A stretch of DNA of 13,555 bases from an uncultured Collinsella sp. Lineage in GTDB: Bacteria; Actinomycetota; Coriobacteriia; Coriobacteriales; Coriobacteriaceae. A program made the translations under genes and the position numbers. The stretch covers positions 1 through 13,555 of the forward strand of contig UQLB01000037.1 in NCBI GenBank assembly GCA_900541725.1. Direction: 5' to 3'. Shown in pieces: positions 1 to 7,154 of the stretch; positions within the stretch are counted from its first letter, which is position 1; every line of letters starts with the position of its first letter. A model generated the notes under the pieces. The model worked only from the letters and a program-made list of their open reading frames with translations. It had not been told where the DNA came from and made no database searches.

Positions 1-80
1 CGCACTTCGTGCGGCGAGCCTCTTTGCGTCCTGCGGAATGTTTTGGGAGGTAGCCCAAACAGCCCCGGCGGGGGTCCTGT
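1..80. repeat. Partial, degenerate copy of the dispersed hairpin repeat also found at 12405-12589
   Basis: Bases 1-16 are the exact reverse complement of 12488-12503, the centre of the large repeat near thrB. Bases 28-38 (GTCCTGCGGAA) are the exact reverse complement of 12466-12476. The spacing between the two blocks is 11 bases in both places, which argues for common descent rather than chance. Similarity then fades through 39-53 (a TTTGGG core is kept). A further 12-base match, GCGGGGGTCCTG at 68-79, equals 12506-12517 but is out of register. The element probably continues to the left of the window. I see no gene in 1-219. Confidence 0.7.
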
Positions 81-187
81 GTAGTCACCCTTTAGGCGGA
101 ACTCTCCTAATTATTTGGATGAGTCGTTTACTTACTTGTGCTGTTACCGTCTTCCCGCTGTTGTTGGGGTATGCTTTGTTCGTATGT

Positions 188-202
188 AAACGTATGACAT
201 GT
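188..202 (+). promoter_or_regulatory. Putative LacI-family operator upstream of the regulator gene
   Basis: The sequence AAACGTATGACATGT matches 13 of 15 positions of the motif AAACGnnTGACATAT that occurs three more times at 1284-1368. It lies 18 bases before the chosen start codon and 5 bases before the Shine-Dalgarno sequence, where a bound repressor would block transcription start or elongation. I infer autoregulation by the adjacent LacI protein. No convincing -35/-10 pair was found upstream; TATGCT at 170-175 is a weak -10 candidate. Confidence 0.55.
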
Positions 203-219
203 TGATGGGGGAGGGTGCT

Positions 220-1230
220 ATGGCTCACGAGAGTGCCCGTTCTAAGGATACGGCTAAGCCTGGCATCAAGGAAGTTGCAGCGGTGGCGGGGGTTTCGCCT
301 ACTACGGTATCTCGCGTGCTTAATAACCGCGGCTACATTAGCCAGGAAACCCGCGATAAAGTCCATGCGGCGATGGAGCGCATCAACTATACGCCCAACG
401 ATATCGCCCGTGCCATGCTCAACGGTCGCCTGAATCTTATCGGTATGATCGTTCCCTTTGTGAGCAGCCCGTTCCATGCTCAGGTTGTGCAGGCGGTCGA
501 GCGCACGTTAGCGGAAAACGGCTTTAAGATGTTGCTGTGCAACAGCGCCAATCGACCCGATCTTGAGCGTTCCTATATTGACATGCTCCGCCGCAATATG
601 GTCGACGGCGTCATCGTCAACTCCCTCAATATCGGTGCCGAGGCATATGCCGAGATGGGCTTGAGCCTGGTTGGCATCGACTGCGATCTTGGCGAGGGCT
701 CTGTCCAGATTGCAAGTGACAGCTATGGCATTGGCGAGCTCGCCACGCGCCGTCTGATTGATGACGGCTGCAGGCGTATCCTGTGCCTGCGCAGCAATAG
801 CCGCATGCGCATGCCTGCCAATAAGCGTACCGATGCCTACCTCGATGTTGTTGAGCAGGCCGGTTTGTCCGCGCTTGTCCGTGAGGTTGAGTTCGTTAAG
901 CCCGACGACGAAAAGGGCGCGGTCGTTGCGAAGATCCTCGATGAGAACCCCGATATTGACGGCATCTTTGCGGGAGACGATACGATGGCGGCCATCTGTC
1001 TCAACGTGATGAAGCAGCGCGGCTTGAGCGCTCCAGACGATATTAAGGTCGTGGGCGCGGATGGTGCCCGCCGAACTATGACGTTTATGCCTGACTTAAC
1101 AACCGTACGTCAAGATATCGATCGCATCGGAGAGCTCGCGGCGCAATCCATCATCGCTCTTATTAACGGCGATAATCCCGAATCGAATATCAAGCTTCCC
1201 GTTGAACTTATTGAGGGCAAAACCGCGTAG
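220..1230 (+). CDS. LacI-family transcriptional regulator of the fructoside operon
   Basis: This 336-aa protein has the normal length and layout of a LacI/GalR regulator. A helix-turn-helix lies at about residues 16-36 (IKEVAAVAGVSPTTVSRVLN), followed by a hinge region to about residue 70, then a periplasmic-binding-protein-like effector domain ending with the family-typical DIDRIGELAAQSIIALI. I chose the ATG at 220 because GGGGGAGGG lies just before it. An in-frame ATG at 199 would add seven residues, lacks a Shine-Dalgarno sequence and falls inside the putative operator. The next gene on the same strand is a GH32 enzyme with three motif copies between them, so the likely role is repressing the downstream operon until a sugar or sugar phosphate binds. 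The effector cannot be read from the sequence; sucrose, fructose or a phosphate of these is inferred. The function class is secure, the target is probable. Confidence 0.93.
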   Translation: MAHESARSKDTAKPGIKEVAAVAGVSPTTVSRVLNNRGYISQETRDKVHAAMERINYTPNDIARAMLNGRLNLIGMIVPFVSSPFHAQVVQAVERTLAENGFKMLLCNSANRPDLERSYIDMLRRNMVDGVIVNSLNIGAEAYAEMGLSLVGIDCDLGEGSVQIASDSYGIGELATRRLIDDGCRRILCLRSNSRMRMPANKRTDAYLDVVEQAGLSALVREVEFVKPDDEKGAVVAKILDENPDIDGIFAGDDTMAAICLNVMKQRGLSAPDDIKVVGADGARRTMTFMPDLTTVRQDIDRIGELAAQSIIALINGDNPESNIKLPVELIEGKTA

Positions 1231-1283
1231 TTCATCCCGTGCCAAAAGAATTCCTCAAACGCCTCTGATGACCGTTCACCGGC

Positions 1284-1298
1284 ATATGTCAACCGTTT
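1284..1298 (-). promoter_or_regulatory. Putative LacI-family operator, inverted copy
   Basis: On the minus strand this reads AAACGGTTGACATAT, a full match to AAACGnnTGACATAT. It lies about 40 bases upstream of the two direct copies at 1337-1368 and points the other way. It sits outside the likely core promoter, so it may be an auxiliary site for looping or cooperative binding. This is inferred from motif identity and position only. Confidence 0.6.
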
Positions 1299-1336
1299 GC
1301 CGACGACTGGAACTGCGAAAAGACGTATTGGTGTGA

Positions 1337-1368
1337 AAACGTTTGACATATGAAAACGATTGACATAT
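1337..1368 (+). promoter_or_regulatory. Tandem pair of putative LacI-family operators
   Basis: AAACGTTTGACATAT (1337-1351) and AAACGATTGACATAT (1354-1368) are direct copies with a start-to-start spacing of 17 bases, about 1.6 helical turns. The first has partial dyad symmetry of the form TGTnAAAnCnTTTnACA around base 1340, as expected of a LacI-family site. Together they cover the -35 and most of the -10 of the promoter proposed for the GH32-PTS-GH32 operon, so binding should block RNA polymerase. Confidence 0.68.
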
Positions 1369-1371
1369 CTT
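1343..1371 (+). promoter_or_regulatory. Probable sigma-70-type promoter of the fructoside operon
   Basis: A perfect -35 TTGACA (1343-1348) is followed after 17 bases by TATCTT (1366-1371), four of six matches to the -10 consensus. A second TTGACA at 1360-1365 lacks an obvious -10 at standard spacing. The promoter lies 43 bases before the GH32 start codon and overlaps both tandem operator copies. Confidence 0.5.
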
Positions 1372-1413
1372 GCCATTGTACCGAGTTAGTATGTCGTGGA
1401 AAGGAAGTCTCGG

Positions 1414-2796
1414 ATGCACAAGGTGTATTACCAGCCTGAGGGAATTTGGGTAGGCGACATCATGCCGTACGGCGAGGACGGCACGTTCTATCTCTATCAT
1501 CAGCGTGACACGCGTAACCCCGAACCTTTCGGAGAGCCGTTTGGCTGGGCACTCGCTACGACCAAGGATTTCGTCAACTACAAGGACTTTGGCGAGAGCC
1601 TTGAGCGCGGCGGCGACGAGGAAGTCGACCAGTACATTTATGCCGGCACGGTGTTTAAGGTGGGCGACAAGTACCATGCGCTCTACACTGGTTGCAATCG
1701 CGATAAGGTCCGCGCACGTTTGATGAAGCAGGTTCTTCTTCACGCAACGAGCGACGACGCCGTCAAGTGGGAGAAGAACATCGCCGAGACGCTGCTTCCG
1801 CCCCAGGAGGGTTACGATGACCGCAACTGGCGCGATCCCTTTGTGCTTTGGGATGAGGAGAACGAGGAGTACATGCTCATCCTCGGCACGCGTGTGGGCG
1901 AGGACAAGCGTCTGATGACCGGCCGCCTGGTCAAGTTCACCTCCAAGGATCTGACCAACTGGGAGTTCCAGGGCGACTGGTGGAACCCGGGCCTGTACAC
2001 CATGTTTGAGATGCCTGATCTCTTTAAGATGGGCGACTGGTGGTACCTCGTCTTTTCCGAGTACAGCGACGGCAACAAGACCCGTTACCGCATGTCCAAG
2101 TCCATCAACGGTCCTTGGATTACCCCCGCTGACGACTCCTTCGACGGCCGCGCGTACTACGCCGCTCGCACCGCATTCGATGGCGAGCGTCGCGTTCTCT
2201 TTGGTTGGGTTCCTACGCGTGACGAGGGCGGCGACCCCAGCTCTTACCTATGGGGTGGCACCTTTATGCCCCTCGAGATCGTTCAGCGTGCCGACGGAAC
2301 GCTCGGCACCAAGCTCCCCGACAGCATGCTTGGCGCCTTTGGCGAGGGCAAGGCTGTCGAGACCTTTGAGCTTTCCTGCGAGTCGGGCAAGGTCGAGCAG
2401 GTGCTCGCCGCGGATGCCGGCTCCACCTACTTGCTCGATGCCGACATTGAGCTCGGCGGTAACGCTGCCGGCTTCTCGGTCAAGTTCGCTGAGGACGCCG
2501 AGACCGGTCTTGCCTATGAGTTCCGCGCCAACCTGCGCGAGGGCAAGCTCGAGTTCACGCCGGCTCCCCAGTACCCGTGGTTCCAGGTCAACAACATGGG
2601 CCTCGAGCGTCCGTTGTTCTTTAAGGGCGAGGGCACTCACCATGTGCGTCTGGTCGTCGACGACGACATCGCGACCATCTTTGTCGATGATGTTGCGCTC
2701 AACGCTCGCTTCTGCAACAAGCAGGGCCAGGGTGTGGCGCTTACCGTCACCGACGGTGCGCTCAAGTGCGCAAACGCAACGATCGCGTCTCTGTAG
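1414..2796 (+). CDS. GH32 family glycoside hydrolase, Aec43/FosGH2-like divergent subgroup
   Basis: This 460-aa protein is predicted to hydrolyse fructosyl linkages in the cytoplasm. Its five-bladed propeller part shows the GH32 signposts in altered form. The WxNDPNG nucleophile block is replaced by WVGDIMP (D15 is the candidate nucleophile), the RDP motif is intact (R140-P142), and the usual EC acid/base motif reads FEMPDLF (E199, Met instead of Cys). The segment around residues 23-45 (FYLYHQRDTR, then FGEPFGW) recalls the GH32 subgroup named after E. coli Aec43 (FosGH2), linked to short-chain fructo-oligosaccharide use. Residues from about 310 form a beta-sandwich-like C-terminal region. 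I chose ATG 1414 because AAGGAAG (1401-1407) precedes it; an in-frame GTG at 1396 is an alternative. It is first in the operon, 45 bases before the permease. Family membership is strong; the exact substrate (sucrose-6-phosphate, FOS-phosphate or free FOS) is open. Confidence 0.85.
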   Translation: MHKVYYQPEGIWVGDIMPYGEDGTFYLYHQRDTRNPEPFGEPFGWALATTKDFVNYKDFGESLERGGDEEVDQYIYAGTVFKVGDKYHALYTGCNRDKVRARLMKQVLLHATSDDAVKWEKNIAETLLPPQEGYDDRNWRDPFVLWDEENEEYMLILGTRVGEDKRLMTGRLVKFTSKDLTNWEFQGDWWNPGLYTMFEMPDLFKMGDWWYLVFSEYSDGNKTRYRMSKSINGPWITPADDSFDGRAYYAARTAFDGERRVLFGWVPTRDEGGDPSSYLWGGTFMPLEIVQRADGTLGTKLPDSMLGAFGEGKAVETFELSCESGKVEQVLAADAGSTYLLDADIELGGNAAGFSVKFAEDAETGLAYEFRANLREGKLEFTPAPQYPWFQVNNMGLERPLFFKGEGTHHVRLVVDDDIATIFVDDVALNARFCNKQGQGVALTVTDGALKCANATIASL

Positions 2797-2841
2797 CGGC
2801 AACGAACCGTTTTATGATTTAGAAAAGGAATGGAGAGGAAC

Positions 2842-4293
2842 ATGGACTACAAGGCAGTGTCCCAGCAAGTCGTCGACAACGTCGGCGGACTGGAGAACAT
2901 CGAGGGCGCCACGCATTGCGTGACCCGTCTGCGTCTGGTGCTCAAGGATACGAGCAAATACAACAAGGCCGAGCTCGAGAACATCGATGGCGTCAAGGGC
3001 GTGCTGTACAACAGCGGCCAGCTCATGATCATCTTCGGTACCGGTACCGTCAACAAGGTTTACGATGAGTTTATGGCTCTGACGGGCGTTAAGGAGATCA
3101 GCGCTTCCGAGGTCAAGGGCGCCGAGGCGGACAAGAAGGGCAAGTTCTTCTCGGTCCTCAAGGTATTCTCGGACATCTTTATCCCCATCATTCCCGCCTT
3201 CGTCGGCGCTGCAATCATCATCGGCCTTAAGTCGCTGATCGTTGCCAACGGCCTCTTTGGCATGGAGGGCAGCCTCGCCGATCACAGCGAGTTCCTCAAG
3301 AACCTCGCAAGCTTCTTTGCCATTATCGCCACCACGTTCGACTACCTGCCTGTCCTGGTTATGTACAGCGCAGTCAAGCGTTTTGGCGGTAACCCGATCC
3401 TGGGCATCCTCGTCGGTATCGTCATGGTTCACCCGAGCCTTATGAACCGCAACACGTTCGTTATGGACCCGACGGGTGCTGAGTACTGGAACTTTGGTCC
3501 GCTCTCCATTCCCATGGTTGCTTTCCAGGGCGGCGTATTCCCTGCAATCCTGACTGCCTGGTTTATGGCCAAGGTCGAAAAGATTGCCCAGAAGTACATC
3601 CCCGAGGTCGTTTCGTTCGTCTTTGTCCCGACCGTTACCCTGATTCTTGCTAACGTCGCCCTGTTCACCGTGTTCGGCCCGCTCGGCAACCTGATCGGCG
3701 ATGTCCTCGCCGGCGTAATCGATATCCTGTACAACAGGATGGGCGTCTTTGGTGCCTTTGTCTTCGCCGCGTTCCTGCAGCCGCTTGTCGTTACCGGTAC
3801 GCATCAGTTCATCCAGGGTATCGAGGCAAACCTTGTTGCCACGACTGGCTTCAACTACATCCAGGCCATCTGGTCGGTTTCCATCATCGCCCAGGGCGGC
3901 GGCGCCATCGGCATGTACCTCATTCACAAGAAGCATTCCAAAGAGCGCAACATTTGCATGTCGTCCTTTATCCCGACGCTGGTCGGAATCTCCGAGCCCG
4001 CTATCTTTGCTGCAAACATGCGCTACTCGATCATCCCGTTCATCTGCGCATGCATCGGTGCAGGCTGCGGCGGTGCCTTCGTCAAGCTCTTTGAGGTGCG
4101 CGCTATCGGTCAGGGTCTGACCGGCGTGCTTGGCCTGCTCATCGTCACGCCCGAGACCCTCGTGTGGTATGTGGCTGGCAATCTCATCGCCTTTATCGTG
4201 CCGATCGTCTTGATCTTTGCCTACAACAAGGCAAAGGGCGTGCCGACCACCGATGAAGAGGGCGCTGGCGCTGGCTTCGACGTTAGCTTCTAG
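2842..4293 (+). CDS. PTS EIIBC permease of the sucrose/trehalose/beta-glucoside family (probably sucrose or FOS)
   Basis: This 483-aa membrane protein should import and phosphorylate a sugar. The EIIB domain (about residues 1-90) carries the phosphorylation cysteine C26 in HCVTRLRLVLKD, followed by the IIB-typical GVLYNSGQLMIIFGTGTV. The EIIC domain (about 105-475) is strongly hydrophobic and has the family motifs TGTHQF and GISEPAIFAANMRY. No EIIA domain follows, so phosphate must come from a separate IIA-Glc-like protein. I chose ATG 2842, with GGAGAGG at 2832-2838; the in-frame ATG at 2830 has GGA directly abutting it and poor spacing. It lies between two GH32 genes, which points to sucrose or short fructo-oligosaccharides as substrate. 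Family and domain calls are secure; the substrate is inferred from context. Confidence 0.9.
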   Translation: MDYKAVSQQVVDNVGGLENIEGATHCVTRLRLVLKDTSKYNKAELENIDGVKGVLYNSGQLMIIFGTGTVNKVYDEFMALTGVKEISASEVKGAEADKKGKFFSVLKVFSDIFIPIIPAFVGAAIIIGLKSLIVANGLFGMEGSLADHSEFLKNLASFFAIIATTFDYLPVLVMYSAVKRFGGNPILGILVGIVMVHPSLMNRNTFVMDPTGAEYWNFGPLSIPMVAFQGGVFPAILTAWFMAKVEKIAQKYIPEVVSFVFVPTVTLILANVALFTVFGPLGNLIGDVLAGVIDILYNRMGVFGAFVFAAFLQPLVVTGTHQFIQGIEANLVATTGFNYIQAIWSVSIIAQGGGAIGMYLIHKKHSKERNICMSSFIPTLVGISEPAIFAANMRYSIIPFICACIGAGCGGAFVKLFEVRAIGQGLTGVLGLLIVTPETLVWYVAGNLIAFIVPIVLIFAYNKAKGVPTTDEEGAGAGFDVSF

Positions 4294-4332
4294 TTGAGCC
4301 GTTCAGTGTAATCTGAGGATAAGTCCATTTGA

Positions 4333-4370
4333 GGAAGGGCGTTCGACTCGTGTGAGTCGAGCGTCCTTCC
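4333..4370. other. 17-bp hairpin between the PTS and second GH32 genes
   Basis: The arms 4333-4349 and 4354-4370 pair over 17 bp, with two G-T wobbles as the only non-Watson-Crick pairs, around a GTGT loop. No T-run follows (CCATAGAC comes next), so it is not a standard intrinsic terminator. It ends 24 bases before the second GH32 start codon. It may stabilise the upstream mRNA 3' end, terminate partially, or be an RNA processing signal that sets different expression of the genes on either side. Confidence 0.55.
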
Positions 4371-4394
4371 CCATAGACGAGAAAGTCAACGGCG

Positions 4395-5837
4395 ATGTTT
4401 AATCAAAAAAATAAGGTGACACGCGCGGACTATGAGCAGTGGCGTGCCGGACAGGATGAGACGGCGGGTCGCATCGCGTCCGACCCCGATAGGCTTCTGT
4501 TCCATGTGGAGCCTGAGCTTGGCTGGCTCAACGACCCCAACGGTTTGGTTCAGATTGGTGATACGTATCACATCTATCATCAATACGATCCTTTCGATGC
4601 TGCGCATGGCGGTCCAGTGCTTTGGAACCATCTGACGACAAAGGATTTTGTGACGTACGAGAATCACGGCCCCGTGCTGTTCCCCGATTCCGATTTGGAT
4701 TCGAGCGGAGCGTATTCTGGTTCTGCCTTTGTACGTGATGGCAAGATTCACTACTTCTATACCGGCAACGTCAAGCATTTTGACCGCGATGATTACGACT
4801 ACGTGTTGACGGGCCGTGAGCAAAACCAGATTCATATGGTTGCCGAGAATCCCGACGAATTGGGCGAGAAGCGCATGGCTGTTGGACCAGTCGATTACCC
4901 CGACGATATCGGTACGCACGTGCGCGACCCCAAGATCCTTGAGCACGATGGTATCTACTACATGGTTCTGGGCGCTCGTACGAAAGACGACCGTGGCTGC
5001 GTGCTTGTCTATACTTCGCGTGATTTAGGGGTCTGGAGCTATGCGACGCGCATTGAGCTGGACGAGAACTTTGGCTTTATGTGGGAGTGCCCCGATCTGT
5101 TTGAGCTCGATGGCGAGCTTATTCTCGTTTGCTGTCCGCAGGGTGTGCCTGCCGATGGTTGGCGTTACCGCAATCCGCATCAGTGCGTGTGGTTCCCTAT
5201 CGAGGCCGATTGGGAGGCGCCGAGCTTTAAAATCGTCGGGCAGGGCATGCCCCCGATGGTCGATGCCGGTTTTGATTTCTATGCTCCGCAGTCCTTTGAG
5301 GATGCTGCAGGCCGGCGTTTGATGATCGGATGGTCGGGTTGCCCCGATGCGACGGCAGAAAACCCGACGGTGGCGCGCGGGTGGCAGTGCGCGTTGACGG
5401 TGCCGCGAGAGCTGAGCATGCGCGATGGTAAGCTCTGCCAGCAGCCGGCGCACGAGATTGAGAGGATGCGCGGCGACTGCGTTCGCGCGACAGGCGGTGA
5501 AACCGTTGAGGAGCCGGGCCGCCTGTTTGATCTTGTGGTTTCCTGTGAGGGCGCCAAGATGGTCGAGCTCGAGATTCGCAAGGGTGTCTTTGTGCGCTAT
5601 GCAGACGGGATGCTTACCCTCGACATGGGTGACGAAGGCTATGGGCGCGACCAGAGGTCGATCGAGCTCAGCGAGCTTCGCGACCTGCGCGTGCTTTCGG
5701 ACACTACGATGGTCGAGATTTTTGCAAATGGCGGCGAGGCGGCACTTACGAGCCGTACCTATTCGCCGGCGGTTTCGGCGATGGGGTTGCATGCCGAGGG
5801 TGCGGCATCGATGAATTTCTACCGCCTCGTGCATTAA
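4395..5837 (+). CDS. scrB: Sucrose-6-phosphate hydrolase (canonical GH32 beta-fructofuranosidase)
   Basis: This 480-aa enzyme, close to the usual size, is predicted to split PTS-made sucrose-6-phosphate into glucose-6-phosphate and fructose. All three GH32 catalytic blocks are intact: WLNDPNG (W44-G50, nucleophile D47), RDP (R177-P179, transition-state stabiliser) and ECPDLF (E231, acid/base). The beta-sandwich C-terminus runs from about residue 340, ending with a VEIFANGGEAALTSRTY stretch typical of the family. The start ATG 4395 has only a weak GAGAAAG 9 bases upstream, and a strong hairpin lies just before it, so translation may be modest or structure-controlled. It is third in the operon after the EIIBC permease. 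No fructokinase follows, so the released fructose must be handled elsewhere. Activity on inulin-type oligosaccharides rather than sucrose-6-phosphate cannot be excluded. Confidence 0.93.
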   Translation: MFNQKNKVTRADYEQWRAGQDETAGRIASDPDRLLFHVEPELGWLNDPNGLVQIGDTYHIYHQYDPFDAAHGGPVLWNHLTTKDFVTYENHGPVLFPDSDLDSSGAYSGSAFVRDGKIHYFYTGNVKHFDRDDYDYVLTGREQNQIHMVAENPDELGEKRMAVGPVDYPDDIGTHVRDPKILEHDGIYYMVLGARTKDDRGCVLVYTSRDLGVWSYATRIELDENFGFMWECPDLFELDGELILVCCPQGVPADGWRYRNPHQCVWFPIEADWEAPSFKIVGQGMPPMVDAGFDFYAPQSFEDAAGRRLMIGWSGCPDATAENPTVARGWQCALTVPRELSMRDGKLCQQPAHEIERMRGDCVRATGGETVEEPGRLFDLVVSCEGAKMVELEIRKGVFVRYADGMLTLDMGDEGYGRDQRSIELSELRDLRVLSDTTMVEIFANGGEAALTSRTYSPAVSAMGLHAEGAASMNFYRLVH

Positions 5838-5934
5838 CCGTGCATGGGGCACGATTGGACTTGCTGGGCGAAATGAATCGCAGTTGCCGCGGCCAACTAC
5901 CGTTTATCGCGTATAGCGACCGTTTGCGGAGTAA

Positions 5935-5963
5935 GTAACACTTAGTAATAAACCGTGTAGAAT
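5935..5963 (+). promoter_or_regulatory. Possible promoter before the DegV gene
   Basis: TAGAAT at 5958-5963 matches five of six -10 bases. GTAACA at 5935-5940 is a weak -35 (four of six) at 17-base spacing. It would give a leader of about 145 bases holding an imperfect hairpin with arms GAGACGC (5990-5996) and GCGTCTC (6022-6028), also seen as part of a G+C-rich stretch with no convincing gene. Confidence 0.4.
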
Positions 5964-6113
5964 CTCAGGTTAGCACGGAGTTTTCCAGGGAGACGCTGTC
6001 CTTTGTTGTGCGCAAGGGGCGGCGTCTCTTTGGCGCTTGGACGCCGTTGTGCAACAGTGCGGCGGCGCGTGCCATGTATTGAAAAACCAACGTTGAGATG
6101 GGTCGTGATAATA

Positions 6114-6968
6114 ATGGGCAAGTACGTAATCGTGGTTGAGTCTGGTTCGGATGTGACGCCGGAGCTTTGCGAACGCTACGGTATCGTGCGCGTGCCTATG
6201 CATGTCACGATTGGTGACGAGACCGTCGAGGACGGCTCGATCGATCCGCTCGAGATTTATTCGCGTTGCAACGAGTTTGGCGTAATGCCCAAGACCAGTG
6301 GCTGTGCGCCTGCGGATTTTGCTCACGTGTACGACCGCATTCACGCTGAGCAGCCTGACGCGACCATTTTGCATCTCGCGTATTCCGAGGCCACGACCTG
6401 CTCGCATCAGTCCTCCAAGATTGCGGCTAAGGGCCGCGACTACGTGTTCTCCATGGACACGCGTTTTGTCTCGGTGGGTCAGTCGCTCATTGTCGTCGAG
6501 ACCGCCAAATACATCGAGGCTCACCCCGATGCCACCGTCGACGAGATCTTTGCATTTACGAATTCCGTCATGGACCGTGTGCTGCTGGGCTTTGTTCCTA
6601 CCGACCTAGCCTTCCTTAAGGCGGGAGGTCGTCTGTCCAACGTGGCATTCCTTGGCGCCCACCTGCTCAAGATTAAGCCCTGCATTGAGGTAACGGGCGG
6701 TAAGTTCGTGGCAACCAAGAAGTTCCGCGGCTCTATGCTCAAGTGCGCCCGCGCCTTTATTGACCACATGGTTGCGAAGGGCGAGATTGACTACTCGCAC
6801 ATTGGCCTGGCGTATTCGGTAGGCCTTTCCCAGGAGCTGCGCGACGACATGGAAGTCTATGCGCACGACCTGGGCTTTAAGGACGTTACCTGGACTCAGG
6901 TCGGTGGCGTCATCTCGAGCCATTGCGGCCCGACCGCCTTCGGTGCGGTGCTCACGCTCAAGGCGTAA
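6114..6968 (+). CDS. DegV family fatty-acid-binding protein
   Basis: This 284-aa protein has the usual DegV length. Members bind a long-chain fatty acid, and FakB-type members present it to a fatty acid kinase for phospholipid synthesis. Family landmarks seen are the N-terminal IVVESGSDV strand, PKTSGCAPADF (about residues 59-69, the TS ligand region), FLKAGGRLSN (168-176) and the C-terminal VGGVISSHCGPTAFG (263-277), equivalent to the HxGPG loop. The start was set at ATG 6114 because the family begins here. The frame stays open further upstream to a TTG at 6003, but that extension looks unlike a protein and lacks a good ribosome-binding site. The ribosome-binding site at 6114 is also weak (GAGATGGG at about 6094). 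No FakA kinase gene is nearby. A strong terminator follows, so this is probably a single-gene unit. Confidence 0.92.
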   Translation: MGKYVIVVESGSDVTPELCERYGIVRVPMHVTIGDETVEDGSIDPLEIYSRCNEFGVMPKTSGCAPADFAHVYDRIHAEQPDATILHLAYSEATTCSHQSSKIAAKGRDYVFSMDTRFVSVGQSLIVVETAKYIEAHPDATVDEIFAFTNSVMDRVLLGFVPTDLAFLKAGGRLSNVAFLGAHLLKIKPCIEVTGGKFVATKKFRGSMLKCARAFIDHMVAKGEIDYSHIGLAYSVGLSQELRDDMEVYAHDLGFKDVTWTQVGGVISSHCGPTAFGAVLTLKA

Positions 6969-6998
6969 AGCCTGGCGTCTATCGATTTCTATTGCCAC

Positions 6999-7036
6999 GG
7001 CGGCGGGCGGGTTGCGACAACCTTCCCGTCGCTTTT
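6999..7036 (+). terminator. Intrinsic terminator after the DegV gene
   Basis: A G+C-rich stem pairs 6999-7014 with 7018-7033 around a CGA loop, tolerating wobbles and a mismatch, and is followed by TTTT (7033-7036). It starts 30 bases after the DegV stop codon. It should separate DegV from pflA. Confidence 0.72.
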
Positions 7037-7099
7037 GCATGGGGCCAAATAGGACAATCCAATTGATCGCTAAACCGTTTCGCCATCAAGCATATAGGC

Positions 7100-7105
7100 T
7101 AGAAT
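7100..7105 (+). promoter_or_regulatory. Candidate -10 element before pflA
   Basis: TAGAAT matches five of six -10 bases, 49 bases before the pflA start, just after the terminator of the previous gene. No good -35 is present at 16-18 bases, so any promoter here is weak or activator-dependent. The same hexamer occurs before the DegV gene. Confidence 0.3.
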
Positions 7106-7154
7106 GACTCTGGCATTTATGTAGCTAAAACCAATGAGAGGCAAGGTAGCGGGA

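Noticed and set aside
2006..2923. A 305-codon plus-strand frame inside the first GH32 gene and reaching the PTS start
   Set aside because: It is Ser/Ala/Arg/Pro-rich, typical of an out-of-frame reading of a G+C-rich gene; the GH32 frame has all the family motifs.
2812..3936. A long open frame on the minus strand opposite the PTS gene (and others of several hundred bases opposite or beside the GH32 genes)
   Set aside because: It shadows a clearly coding gene, has low-complexity acidic composition and no family motif; high G+C codon usage produces such frames.
5919..5927. ACCGTTTGC, shared with the inverted operator copy at 1292-1300
   Set aside because: Only 9 bases match and the TGACATAT half is missing, so it is probably chance or a decayed site.
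6003..6113. N-terminal extension of DegV from a TTG at 6003
   Set aside because: The extension is not family-like, overlaps a hairpin and lacks a ribosome-binding site; the family begins at MGKYVIVVES.
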